Position numbers and translations under genes: made by a program
The notes under the pieces: model-generated
Told to the model about the DNA's origin: nothing
The model's database searches: none
What the model saw: the letters and a program-made list of their open reading frames with translations, nothing else
Part shown: in pieces, positions 35,211-47,268 of the stretch
How the letters are laid out: each line of letters opens with the position of its first letter
Numbering within the stretch: position 1 is the first letter of the stretch
Source of the DNA: Ceratodon purpureus
Lineage: Eukaryota; Streptophyta; Bryopsida; Pseudoditrichales; Ditrichaceae
Direction of reading: 5' to 3'
Assembly: GCA_014871385.1 (NCBI GenBank)
Contig: CM026426.1
Span: 59,000,084 to 59,064,083 of the forward strand
Length of the DNA: 64,000 nt

Positions 35211-35733
35211 TGCAGGGAGAGAGGATAGTACTTAAGTAAAGAATTCAAAATTCTAGAATGAGAGGAATGTTGCTTCGATTGTCATCAATTTATGCAATAG
35301 TGTACCTGTCAGGATCCACCTAATTTTCAAAAAAATATCAATGAACGAATGTAGTTTGTTAGGTTATCTGGCATGAAAATTATTTTTATCATGTAGCCGC
35401 CCTTTCTAATCGGAACATCATGCTAAGAATTCAATTTGCTCACCAAATTCTCTGTGATTAGTAGTAGCCGTCTTTTCTAGTATAAAGTAGACGAATGTTT
35501 TGAATATAGAATGAATCATTAATTCTAACAACTTATTGGTTTATATCAAGGGCTACTCTGTTTAATATAGTCCTAATGGGCATAGAGCAACTTAGGTCAA
35601 GTGCATAGCATTTTGGGTTTATATACCTTTGGCAAGTTCCAATGTAAGTCTTTAGAGCTGAGGTTTGAGGGCTGGTACTAACTCTGAGTGTCAATGAGGT
35701 TTGCACTCCCGGTTTTGGTTTTTAAGTGACATG

Positions 35734-35961
35734 CATGCAAAGACCAAGAAGAAGAGAAGGACGAGGGCTACGCATTATAGCAATCCGAAGGCATTAGCTA
35801 GTAGTAGGATGGCAAAGGTTAGGAAACTTAATGAGAGGTTTGAAAAGAGTGGGATAACAAGAGTGCTTGAGTTTCAAGAGACGCCTGTCCCTGTGGGTCA
35901 AGAAACAAGACAGAACACGAAACAGTACGAACGTCGTGGAAGGAACGGTAGGAGTGTGTAG
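35734..35961 (+). CDS. Small basic ORF, possible exon
   Basis: Not recognised. A Lys/Arg-rich peptide (HAKTKKKRRTRATHYSNP near the start, KQYERRGRNGRSV at the end) of about 75 residues, with the look of a nuclear or nucleic-acid-binding segment. Its basic character and position, upstream of the ParB-methyltransferase gene on the same strand, leave open that it is a first exon of that gene or a separate relic. I chose the second Met, because the upstream part is hydrophobic and unlike the rest. Confidence 0.25.
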   Translation, partial: HAKTKKKRRTRATHYSNPKALASSRMAKVRKLNERFEKSGITRVLEFQETPVPVGQETRQNTKQYERRGRNGRSV

Positions 35962-37520
35962 TCTGGGAAGAGTGTTACAAACGAGATAGGGGTGAGTTCA
36001 GTGAATCGTTTTTCTTCCATGATTTGTCAACATTGTTTGTATTCTGTTATGCCTCACTGAATGTTTTCAATTGTTAGTGTGATTGATGAAACGATGGATA
36101 CTTTGATTAAACGTGGAAGCCATTTCAAAGAGACTACACAAGAGTTTAGGTTGCCGTGTCACAATCATAAGTATTAAGGCACAGGCATTTATTAAAGGGG
36201 CAAGTCACGTCAAGCCATACTAACATATCATAACATTTTGTTCTCATGAAAAAATATGATTCTAAACTGCGTGATGGGTTGTCCTAGTTACAGATAAGAA
36301 ATTCGAGATGAAGTGAAACTAGATCAGCAATAGTTTCTTATGTGACAAAATTATTTTAAAACTACGCGACTTCTTACCATGGTAGCTCAGTTTGTCGCTG
36401 TTCTGAATCGTTTTCACCTTGCCCTGTTTGCGGAAATCCATTCTGGATGAGAATGGCATCAGTACTAAGTTGTACATACGAAGTTGCTGTCAATCTTTGG
36501 CTGTCACATCTCTGCCGCCTCAAGCCTCATTCATCTCTCAGACTGATTGGAAAATGGTACAATTGTAGTCCTCTCTCTTTTGAAGTTTCGTCTTGGGGTT
36601 TGCAAGCACTCATTAGTAAAGAGGTCCTGAGCAGCATCTTGGGTGTTTTCTAGAGGCCGCATTCAAGCCGCAAGAGACCTGCAAATTCTGAATCAATGGA
36701 GGTTGATAAGGATTAGCCTAGGGGTAGCGCAATGCAATTAGGGGATGGAGGGGACAACGGCTTTCATTCTGGCCGGGCGCATGACGAGACAATGCAATCA
36801 GGCGGGGCTGATAACAACACTACACAATCAGGTGGAGGGGAGGAAGACGGAATGCAAGACGGCGAGGCGGAAGAAACAATGCTGACCGGCGGGGCTGAGG
36901 AAGACAAGACCGAAAGGTTGGCACAACAGGCTACGAGCGGTAAGTCCAGTTCTATTGTCTCTTAGGTTTCACGGAGTGCAATTGTCTGCAAGGTTTATGT
37001 CGTTTGCATTGCCTTGTCGTTGCCAGCAGTGAATCTGGAATCGGCATCACCGCACCCATGAACCTAGAAACTCCTCCATAAGAAGTTGGGGCCGTATAAT
37101 GTTTGTACAAGTTTGTTCATTTGCGGATGGTGCCGGCAGCGTCATCAGCCATCAATTGTCATCAGCGCCACCGTCATCGGCATCCCTTAAGGGCTTGAGT
37201 CTATGCCTGGGTTGATGCCGTCACCGACATTCCTTAAAAGCTAGATTCATGAGGGAAAATACTGACCTTTTAGGTCAAGTGCGGAGTCTTGAGGGTGTCT
37301 AAGCTAAGCAATCGTTTACCCAGAGAGCAAGGATTAAAGGAGAAGTCGTAGTAGAAGTCACGTATTAGTCAATCAACTTCAATGAGAGAATGTGTCGAAT
37401 ATGCTATTTTCTTAAATTGCAATTGTGGAATATATCTTCGTTAGGTTAAGGGCTGCAATTTTTATTACATAGTTCAGAGCAATGTTGACTTGACAGTGCT
37501 GAGATTTTGGTTCAACCAAG

Positions 37521-37926
37521 AGATTATTGTCTTACGGTACGCGGCAGCCGGCAACGGCATCCAATCTATAGTGTCCAGTCTAACTAAAGGAAACAAATTG
37601 AGAGCAATGCCGGCACCGGCATTGCTCGATGATTGCCAATGAAATGTGTTCCTAAAAGCATCAACACCACCTGGGGACATCACTACCAACCGGGTTCGTT
37701 ACCGGCAATAGGTCTACGAGGTCTAGATTATTGTTTTACAGTACGTTGCCGCCGGCAACGGCATCCAATCTATAGTGTCCAGTCTAACTAAAGGAATCAA
37801 ATTGAGAGCAATGCCGGCACCAGCATCGCTCGATGATTGCCATTGGAATGAGTTACTGAAAGCATCAACACCACCTGGGGACATCAATTCCACCTGGGTT
37901 CGTTACTGGCAATAGGTCTACGAGGT
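37521..37926. repeat. 204-bp tandem duplication in intron 1
   Basis: Unit 1 (37521-37722) and unit 2 (37725-37926) are about 90% identical by eye, each starting AGATTATTGT and ending GGTCTACGAGGT. Each unit carries three GC-rich near-palindromes, so duplication helped multiply that motif. Confidence 0.9.
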
Positions 37927-40659
37927 TTTTTTTTTATGCGATCTTACGGAGGAATATGCTCTGCCGGCAACGACAGCGATCCCAGCTTGGATAATATGGA
38001 TTCTTTATTCCACTTTAAGCATTGTCCAGTGACTATAGTAGCCATTGGGTAGTTCCATAATTGATGTTGGATTGATGTTAGCAGCACTGCCGTTGACGAC
38101 ATCGGTTGTTGAATGATTGTTTATTTAATTCATGTATGGTCTTGTGTCAGTCTTCGATTCCAATGCCGGCAACGGCATCGGCCACTATGAGAGCATTTCT
38201 TTATGTAATTTATGGTTCCAATGGTCTAATATTGTCTAAAGTTCCGAAAATTGCCCTTTATGATAATCACAGGTCTGGTAATGAGGTCATTTTGGGCTCT
38301 CTCGACAACAGCAGGGGTTTTCTAGGGGGGTATGGTCTTTTTTTGTCCTAAGAAAGTTCATGTGCCATCAAAGGCATCACTTAGAGAGAGGTCGTCAAAT
38401 AAAATTTATCTCTCTCTCCAGTGCGAAGCAGTTGCACGAAGTGGCCTTCCGTGTGATGTTCAAGTCTAGAAGGCTAATGTTGAATGCCCTGCCGTTACAG
38501 GATGTGGCCATTCCGGAGTCCTTGGAATTTTGTTCAGCCACATCATACAGTGACGCCGTTGCCGGCATCGCCTAAGTAATCAGTTCATCGAGTAAGAGTC
38601 GGCATTGCTAACAGCACTGCCCGCAATAGCATCGCTGTCCAATTGACCTCATACGCTCTCATCGAAGAATACACTGACCATGTTGGAAGTAACATCAGGG
38701 TCGCCACCGTTGCAGGCAACACCTTTTGTGAGCCCATTCTTCTTTTTGTTTGAGTACATTGTCAACGCGTGGGCTACCGGCTGCGACTATCTAGTGCAAT
38801 GCCGTTGCCGGAGGTGGCCCTACGAATGATGGTTACGTTTCCCGTAGCCATTGCTCAATGCCCTGCCGGTGCAGGTGGTGGCCATTCTGAAGCGTTTGAA
38901 ACTGACATGAGCCACTGCTAACAGCAACGCCGTTGCCGGCATCGCCTAGTAACTCAGTCCATTTTGTGCGAGTCGGCTCTTCGTTTGAGCTCGCTGACAT
39001 TGTTGCCGTTACCTGCTGTGACTATCTAAACCTATTGTTTTTATTTTATTGCCTTGTACTGCGTGATGCCGTTGACGGCATATCATAATCAACTGTATTT
39101 GGCTTAGCATATGGTTGAACCTCATTACCGATCATACTAACATGGTTGCACTTATTTTCTTTATAATTGCAGATCGAGACCCGATTCCACTAACTCCGAC
39201 TAAGGTTAATTCCAAGCTTCATGATCTTGTTGGAGCCGCTACGGGCAATACAGCATCCCGATTGGACGCAGTGAAGTGGGAGCCCAGGTCCAAGTGCAGA
39301 CTGAAGATCCCTCTCTGCAGAATGGTATCGCTTCCGGTGGTGCGACCATACCTCAAGAGTGATGTCTCTCACTTGGCTTCATACTTTATTGCGAGCGGTT
39401 ACATGGAAGGAAATGGCTTCTTTTATGTAGCCGCTGTCAATAACAATGGACATTCCACCGAGGTTACAAGTGAAATTACCAAGAAGTGGAGTCCTGAATG
39501 GATGCAGGTGAATGACGAGTTTGAGAGGACACTTCAAGCAGACGAGGATTTAAGGGTCTTCTCGAATTTGATGTTCATGGTGTGGGATGGCAATCACCGA
39601 TTGCAGGCTTGGATGCCACTCATCGACGAGTTCCACAAGGGTGACATACCATGGCATTATTCTGTGGATAGTATCATCCTTGATCCTAAGGGAGATGTAC
39701 CAGCCGTGATCTCTGTTCTCACCATGTGAATTGGTAAGTTTCGCCAAGACACTAATCCATTGTTAATGTATTTGAAGGAAGTTCTGATTTCTACATCTCC
39801 TCTGTATGTCTTTTTTTACGACCTGAACTGACTCGCCTCTAATTACATGAGTGTGGTCCTTGCAGGAGAAATCGGTAGTCTCATGTCAAGGCGAACATAG
39901 TTCACAAACTATACAGGATCCAAAGCATAGCGCCTCAACCAATTTCGTACTTCGAGGGTCTTGTCTCCAGCGCTGCTTTGGAAGCCGCAAAATCCAAGCA
40001 GGTTGGCTGCTCGCGGACTTGGTACACGTTAACTCTTGAGTCCTTGAACGCAATTCTCAACCAGGTAAGGTTTCCTTGAACTTTCAAATCCATCTTATTT
40101 GGTTGAACATCACAATAAAATTTAGTAACTTATTACTCCTATCGTTTGTTGGCTCGCCATTTGCAGTAAGAATCAGTTCAGGCAGCTGCGATGGCGGAAC
40201 AAAATTTTTACGATAGGTTCTCTGACGAGCGAATGTGGACTAACAAGTCTCTTTACGACTGGATTAACATGGCCGTAAAGAAAGTTGAAGACAGTCAACA
40301 GTCCAAGCTTAGGAAATTACTGCCTATTGCAGACCCCGAACTCGGTCCAGAGTTTCTTAAGGAGATTAAAATTCATTACGAGAAATATGATGATCAAGCC
40401 AAAATGCTAAAGGAGAAGCTATGGATGTTCGCGACTTCCGCTATGCCAACTTAAATTAAGATTAAATGGCTTCAAAGGTGGAACTCCTCGGCAGCTATTC
40501 GGAAGTCGCACAAATTCCCTAAGAAGAATTTTGCGGACGTCGACTTTGGGGTTCGGCTCCAGAAAGCTACATAGTGGGCTCAGGTAAGCCTTGGAATCCA
40601 TTTTGGTTTAAAAACTTCGTGATACAATTTAAGATAAATACAAATAGGGTGAATTCGGT

Positions 40660-40830
40660 TGGTAGCATAGGGTTAATGCGGGGTGTTGTGCGGATTGTCA
40701 ATGGGGTTGTAAGCGGGGTGGAACACGGGGTGGTTTGCAAATGTAAGCAGGGTGGAACATGTGGGATGCGGGGTGGTATGCGGGGTGGATTCTGAGATGG
40801 TTTGCAAATGTGAGTTGCTGGGTGCCATGT
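40660..40830. repeat. G-rich degenerate tandem repeat in intron
   Basis: Short units around GCGGGGTGG and GTGGAACA alternate with GGTTTGCAAATGT over ~150 bp in the intron between exons 4 and 5. The plus strand has many GGGG runs and could form G-quadruplexes. Confidence 0.6.
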
Positions 40831-43800
40831 GCGAGGTATGCGAAGGTTAAGCGGGAATCGGGTCTGGGATGGGCCGGTGTCCTACAAAGCACTGCCGTTG
40901 CCGGCAATGCTCACGTAGGCACCGAAGGGTGGATGTTGACTTAATCACAGTCAATGGGGCAGGGTGCAGGGGGCAAGAAGCACCGGGTCTCTGCCGAGGC
41001 ATGGGACCACGCTGTTGGTGCCGGCACTGCATTAGATTGCACCGTTGGCTCCGGAAGTTCAGTTGTTTAATACTCGTAGGTTTTGCATGAAAAAAGGGGT
41101 GATGATTTGAAGGATGATACAGTGGAGTGGGATGATAGTGAGCTTGGAAAATCATAGTCACATTAAAAGACATTCTAATGAATTAGTTGATTGGATCGCA
41201 GTTGGCAGTCGAGGCTGAGGAGCTTTTCAACGGCGTCATTGAGGAGATGGGTATCGTCATCCAGTACAACCCGGATGGGCACGATCCAATGGAAAAAATA
41301 TTTGACTATGTGGAGGCAATGCGCTATAACCTATGGGATACAACCTTTTTTAGGGAATTCAAGGGACAGGATCCGGTGCACAAGAACAAGTCCGCGCTGA
41401 ATCAGCCCAACTTCTATCTTGCTCTTCGAAGGGTCATATACAGGTATTTCAAATATGTCCTTTTCCCAAGGAAGGCCATATCGAAGGTGCGAGCATTCTT
41501 CCCGAGTTACTTGGATGTTAATGGGAGTGATTGCATGTATACACAAGCTATCATGAAGGCATGGGACCCATGCCATTATGAGCGATGCGGTTGGTATATG
41601 GATTGCCCACCCGCTAAACCGCCATCATGCGATACTGCTCTTCGCAATTCTTTACAGCTAGCTCTGTCCAAGCTGCCTGTGACTACACCAACGCGGCGTT
41701 CATCTGGATCTCTACAAGAATCAACTCTAAAGGGAAAGGGCGTAGCCAAAACGGGGACCTCACGTGTAGGAAAGCGCAAAGCATCGGATGTTGAAGACGA
41801 AGAAGATGACAAAGATATTCTTGCCCTAAACGCGGCAAACAGCAAGCAAGGTGAAGGGGCCGCGGAGAAAACCACAACAGTCACCAAGGTACCTCAAGCT
41901 AAGAAACGGGGTGGTCAAGGAACCAAAGCCGCAGAGGGGGCCGCAAAGCTTCCTGTGGTGGTAGTGCCCAATAATTGCGTGATGGATTTTACCCCACCAT
42001 CAGTAAAGTCAATGTCATAGTCTCATAGTTTGACATCCCCAACTGCAACGTCCGAAGTTTTTATCCTCAATGACTTCGTCCACGGGATGCTAGACTCTAA
42101 AGGTAAACATGGGAAGTTTCCAACAACCTACAATGAGATGAATACATTCCTAACCAAGGTATAAATTCTCACTCTTTCCTTTTCTTTTAGTTCCAGTTTT
42201 TTACATGTGATCCTGCCATGTGTCAACTTACGTCCGTCCACTACGGCCTATCCATCTCTACTCCAATCCCTTGCAGCTTGCGATATATTTTCTTTTCTGT
42301 CACATGAGCTCGTTTTTATCTACCTCATGAATCCCCCCAATCTTTCCCTACATATGTCTTAGATCCCTCTCCAATGAACACTGCCGGCAACCGCATTGCT
42401 ACCTTCCACCCATCCTATATCGGATATCCACCCTCCCATCTATCCCCCCTTTGGCTCTTCACCCTTCCTAACAAGCATTGCCGGCAACGGCAGTGCCACC
42501 TCCTTCTTGAATTCCCTCCCTTCCATCCTAGCCCCCTAAAATATCCCCCCTGCCTTCAGCTATGCCGTGACACTAGTTCATTCCCCCCTCTACATAGCAC
42601 TGCCGGCAGCGGCAGAGCATGAGGCGGTTACCCCACGAGTTTCCATCCCACCCACATCTATTTCTTTATATGCCACATCTTGTAATCTGCCATCCTTTGC
42701 TTCAAGCATATTTTCTGAGACTTGTGTGTTTACATTGTTTTAGGTTGGTGGAAGCAAACAGTTTTACTTTCAGGGACGTCTTGTAGAAAAACTTGCGCGG
42801 ACTTCATAATTGTCGAGTGTCCAGATGGCCTTCCAGTACCTGGACTATCTAGTGCTGCCCCAAGTGTACCTGCTTGGAACGCGGTGATAAAGGATTTTCT
42901 AAAGTTTATCATTGGCTTCTGTGGAGGGTATTTGCATGACGACGGAGCTCTTCTAATTTTCTATCCCGAGAGCCCGCAGATTAGGAGGGAGATTGAATCC
43001 TACCTGAAGAACAATGATCCGAAGGTCAAGGACGAGTGGAAAATTATCAACTCAATGCACCTTACGCATCCCACCAATCCTACCAAATATGTAAGTTGAT
43101 GAACAGAACAACAATCTCATCATTCTGTAATTTCCTTTTAGTTTAATTTGCTAAGTTTTGATAGTGTTTTCCTTGAATCGCAGACCTTCAAGGTCAAAGC
43201 TCTTCTAATGGTTCGTTCCATGCCATTATCATTGAGGCAGCCAATGGAGTTAGAAATCAAGACAAATCCACGTTTTGGAAAGGTGAAACTTGAAAAAGAT
43301 GACTGCATCAACAATGTCGTCACAGAAGATTCGGCACTCAAGGTCCAAAAGGATGGGACATGTGGAGAGGACCTAAAGAGAAGGCAGTATCTTTTATGGA
43401 ATTGCTTATCACAAGCCTTTGCCTTAATGATGGCATAGTGATTGATCTTATCGCTGGTACAGGTAATAAATGAGTTTTTTTTTTTTTCCGATTTCATTTT
43501 CAGTTGTTATTGTGTTTGTTTTACTGGATTTATTAATCTTGCTGCATGTAACAGGGGCTTCCATTCAAGCCGCTAAGAACACAAGCAGGCACATCCTAGC
43601 TTTTGAAGTTGATCCCGGTCTTTACAAGGAGGTTCTAGGACCACTTCAGCCTGCCCCTCCTACCGTTACTACGAAGGTCCCCACGCTAGATGATGATGAT
43701 GAAGAGGCTCTTCCAGACGTGCATCGAATTGATCTGTGTAAGTAAGTCTTGTATGTTATATGTTTTACATACATCTTACTTATACTTATAAATTGCAACC

Positions 43801-44249
43801 AATAATTCTGAACTGTGCACTGCGTTTGACCATTGCAGTTTAAATTCAAGTAGCTCTATGGTTGGATGGGAGACACCGTCATCCTCTGACCTTCACCTAC
43901 CATGCTATGCAGAAAGTGTGGCTATCCAAATGGCCGAACAATTGTCTGGAAGCTCAAATGCCTCCTCTTTACCATTCGGGAAATTTGATCCTAGGGCCCG
44001 CATTTTTGGATTTAAGTGCTTTGGAAGGTGAAGACGAATACAGCCTTTGAGCAATTAGTATCATAAGACGTTTGATTTTAGGATTCTTAAATTCTCTGGA
44101 TTATTGTATTGGATTCTGATTGAATACTTTAGTTATTGAGGATTCTATTTTCCACGCGTCCATTTTGTTAAAAATTCAGATATTTGTTCCATTTTTTGTT
44201 AAACAGCCTTATCTCGAGAGCATTGCCAGCAACGGTGCTGGTTGGAGTC

Positions 44250-44600
44250 ATTCCCTGTTCAAAGTCCTACCCCTCTCTCAGGTTCTTACTCTTTAAGCTC
44301 CCCATCCATCCCCCTTACCCCTCCCTCCCTTAATTTCCCTATCCCTCCCCCCTTACCCCTCCCTCGCGGGTACTCCCTATCCCTCACCCTGACTCCTCCC
44401 TCGCGGGCACTCCCTTTACCCCCCGTTAGCACTCCCCCGCGTTCACCCCCTATCCCTTAAACCTTACCCCTCCCTCGCGGGCCCTAAATTTATCCCCTTC
44501 TTATCTGCTCTCGCGGTCACTCCCTAATTTGTCACCATCTCCCTCTCACTCATTGTCACTCCCTATCCCTACCCCCTCATCTCCTCCTTTACGGTCACAA
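44250..44600. repeat. C-rich minisatellite
   Basis: Degenerate repeats of CTCCCTCGCGGGCACTCCCT and related phrases (cccctccctcgcggg recurs at about 44356, 44396 and 44474). It directly follows the last GC-rich near-palindrome (44222). The plus-strand ORF 44242-44460 is a Pro/Ser-rich artefact of this composition. Confidence 0.7.
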
Positions 44601-45015
44601 CCAATAGAAACGAATGTCATAATAAGTTTAATAAAAATCAGTAATATATAAAATGGATGAGTTAAAATTCATGTAATTTAACTCTTCAGAATCTACCATT
44701 TCATTACTCAAAACTGGTCTCAACAGAATCAAGACTGAAATCGAGTATTTACTGTAATTCATGTATATCAGTCCGGAATTGTCTTGGTTTGATTATCATT
44801 TCTGAAAACATTACAAATCACATATACTGATTTCCTTTGTCCATCTAAAGCAGTAATCACTATATATAACAAAAATTCTGATACTCAGTACTTACATTGG
44901 ACCAATATTAAAATTAACTGCCAAAAATGTCTACCATTAAAGCTGCCAATAATACATGGGCGGTAACTACTCTATGAAGCCATCAGTACTTTAATCCATT
45001 AATTCAACTCTTCAA
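44601..45015. other. No gene seen
   Basis: AT-rich DNA between the minisatellite and the end of coiled-coil copy B. No domain or repeat is evident. Confidence 0.5.
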
Positions 45016-46499
45016 TCAATTCACTGCTCGTCCGTTGATACTGGAAGAAGATAGTACAGCTGCTTTCCAAATAAATCCAAGCCCACAATAAGCACATGCA
45101 TCCTTACCTAGTAAACCCAAGGGCAGAATGGATTGAATCTCTGGATATTCAAACACTCTTGGTGTTTTTAGAATTAGCATCTCCTCCCTTGCGACCCTGA
45201 CTGCTTTCCTACAGAGTTCTAACTCTTCCTTGATTTCTGCTAGGACTGTAGCTTCGTTTCCCATTTGTGATTCCAACTCAACAACAGTCTGCCGGATTTG
45301 AGCATCAACATCCCTCATGTAAGCGAGGTCTTTGCACAACTCCTCAAACTTGGCAATGGTCTCCTTGTATAGGACAGTAGCACCCCCCTACGTAGAATCT
45401 GCCTTGCCTCCTTCAGTTTTGAAGAATACTTTTCATTCAAATCCTCTTCAACAGTCTCAAGTGATTTACCTCTCATCCTCTCAAGACTAGCATTGTACCT
45501 CTGTCGTATGTCGTGAAAGCAATCCTTGGCTGACAGTAATTCATTCATCTTGTGCTGCTTGAGTTCAAGTGATGCCTTCAGCTCAAGACCTTGAAGATCA
45601 GGTTGTGCCATAGCAGTTCCTGAGTGAGAGAGCTCCTTCATTATTCGGCACAATCCCTCCACTTGACATCTGGTTGCAACTGGGCCAAGTTTTGACGGAT
45701 TTCAACAAGCAGACTTTTGTCGCATTTGGTGTCCGTCCAAAGCCTCAGCGCACCAATTCACTTGCTTCCCGTACATAAAAGTTGCAAAACAGGCTCTTTG
45801 AAAACAAAGACAAAAGTAGTTGTTATGGGGCCGATTACCATACACCTTGAGATATTGTTGTCCAAATGTCTTCAGTTGTCCATCATCTTCACACCTTGAG
45901 AACTCGTACCGCCCCTTCTGCATTCCTGTCTTCCATAGCGCACCAATTTCCTCATCTGAGATGAAACTGTAACACTTCGACACATCCTTTAAATGCGGAC
46001 CCTTATCACAAAGCCCTACAACACTAGTGAAGAAGTTACTCCCGTACTCAGCATCACGCCCTATATGACCATATTCGTTATTTTGAGACAATTTCAGAAC
46101 TTTGAGACTTATTGCCTACAATTTCAGCAATTGTTTTTGGACAATTTGAACTTTTTTTTGACTTTCTAATTATAGATTATCCTCGACTCGAAGATAATCT
46201 TCCCATATATAGTCAAGCATTTAATTGAGACTTTGAAAAGTCTCGATATAACGAATATGGTGTTCTATGAGCATAGGAGCCGCAACAACCATCCGTTCAC
46301 GCAGACCCTCCTCAAAGTCCGCAAGATCAAACGAGTCACTGAACTCCTCGGTACTAAAGAATTTGTCACTACTGCCTTCTCCATCACTTCTAGCTACAGT
46401 ATTATCGTCACTCACGTCTTGAGCCTCTAATATATGTTGCACAGAACTGCGAGGTCTAGGTTTGTGCTGCTTGCTTGTCTTCTTCCTCTTTGACGTCAT
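45016..46499 (-). pseudogene. Coiled-coil gene copy B, broken by a MITE, a stop and a frameshift
   Basis: Function unknown; a paralogue of copy A (264-2383). From ATG 46499: a basic start (MTSKRKKTSKQHKPRPRS), the conserved region (FDLADFEEGLRERM, then after the MITE GRDAEYGSNFFTSVVGLC, YLKVYGNRPHNNYFCLC, LGPVATRCQVEGLC), then the coiled coil (SSKLKEARQILRRG, then KFEELCKDLAYMRDVDAQIR). Three lesions are visible: the 194-bp MITE at 46068-46261 between Met-Leu-Ile and Gly-Arg-Asp; a stop at about 45702; and a frame change at a six-G run near 45387, across which similarity to copy A continues. No intron is present where copy A has ~880 bp. It lies inside the 20-kb element, so the family is likely moved with it. 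Confidence 0.65.
46068..46261. mobile_element. 194-bp MITE inserted in the coiled-coil copy B exon
   Basis: The left end ACCATATTCGTTATTTTGAG and the right end (reverse complement ACCATATTCGTTATATCGAG) are inverted repeats of ~22 bp with two differences. Comparison with intact copy A places the insertion exactly inside the codons for Met-Leu-(Leu/Ile)-Gly-Arg-Asp. Flanking CTCATAG and TCATATAG look like a damaged target duplication. It has no coding content. Confidence 0.8.
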
Positions 46500-47268
46500 C
46501 TGTTCTCTAACTCACCCCTCAAAGTGTATCAACGGTCTGCCTTCAACTTCTACGAAATAAGCAAAACTAACATACTCACATTTCACTGCTACTGAAGGTA
46601 GATAGACTGTTCAAAGAGAAACCGCGCAAATACATTACTATGTGTGAGTAAACAAGGAGTATAACCGAGACTTACAACGATGGCAACCCTGATCCGAGCT
46701 CAAACAACGTGAGCCCGAGGAGTAATGAGGGCCACTAATGATCCAAGCCGCAAACCACATGCCCATATCAAACATTCACATTACGAATGTGTGAAATCAT
46801 TAATTTATAGGACGCACCTCCATTAGAACTTGAAAACAACTTCATTAGAATTGGTTGCCCGGACTTGAACAGTCATGAGGGGAGTACATATTAGCGTGGA
46901 ATACATTGAAAAGCGTTAAGACATTGGAATCAGGGAGTACATCTATTGGTATACACCCCTTACCCTTAAACCTCAAAACCTCAATTGAACCAGTACTAGA
47001 TTGCATCCTTTCATTTAAAAGTCTCATTTGAACACTACCCCTTACCATGTTTTAGCTATTTGATTACTCACTCTAAATTCATGAGTAATATACTTTGCAT
47101 AAGAGCCAAATTTGTATTATCAACTTTACTTCACTGTTGAGCTTATCATTTGATATCTTGTAATTCATCAATATCAACATCCAATTACTCATTGTGCTGC
47201 ACATATTTTTATTGGTCGTCTTCTTCAAAAATATGCAGAATCAGTTGCTTGAGATTCATTTTACTTCC
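46500..47268. other. No confident gene
   Basis: Upstream DNA of copy B (minus strand) and of the S1 gene (plus strand), so it may hold both promoters. The 67-residue minus ORF at 46845-47048 lacks a domain. No clear TATA box was singled out. Confidence 0.35.

Larger units (their letters stand above)
36696..44031 (+). pseudogene. ParB-like domain fused to DNA amino-methyltransferase fold, nine exons, decayed
   Basis: Exons by phase: 36696-36939 (acidic Gln/Ser/Gly repeats), 39173-39726, 39879-40064, 40181-40583, 41202-42158 (Lys-rich linker with a likely nuclear localisation signal, VGKRKASDVEDEEDD), 42744-43090, 43184-43462, 43555-43736 and 43839-44031. Exon 2 has FMVWDGNHRLQAW; DGNHR (39586-39600) matches the DGxHR motif of ParB/sulfiredoxin-type domains. 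Exons 6-8 hold a permuted methyltransferase: a motif-IV-like ADFIIVECPDG (~42800), lacking the usual DPPY, then GWDMWRGPKEKAV, VIDLIAGTGASIQAA (motif I, SAM binding) and HILAFEVD (motif II acid). In bacteria and phages ParB-methylase fusions modify DNA; that role here is inference. Stops at about 36714, 40452, 40572 and 42018 and frame changes near 42785 and 43330-43390 show decay. The exon 2/3 junction does not splice cleanly. Confidence 0.6.
37120..44240. repeat. GC-rich near-palindrome family in introns (core TGCCGGCA)
   Basis: More than twenty copies, in both orientations, of a ~22-bp motif close to CACTGCCGTTGCCGGCAATG occur in the introns and just after the ParB-methyltransferase gene: for example near 37130, 37545, 37607, 37748, 37811, 37967, 38163, 38553, 38805, 38935, 39067, 40890, 41010, 42383, 42477, 42602 and 44222. 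Spacing is irregular. I found none in the exons, nor elsewhere in the window. Confidence 0.75.

Noticed and set aside
41576-41887. Minus-strand ORF over exon 5 of the ParB-methyltransferase gene
   Set aside because: Ser/Arg-rich complement of the Lys/Glu-rich linker; no independent evidence.
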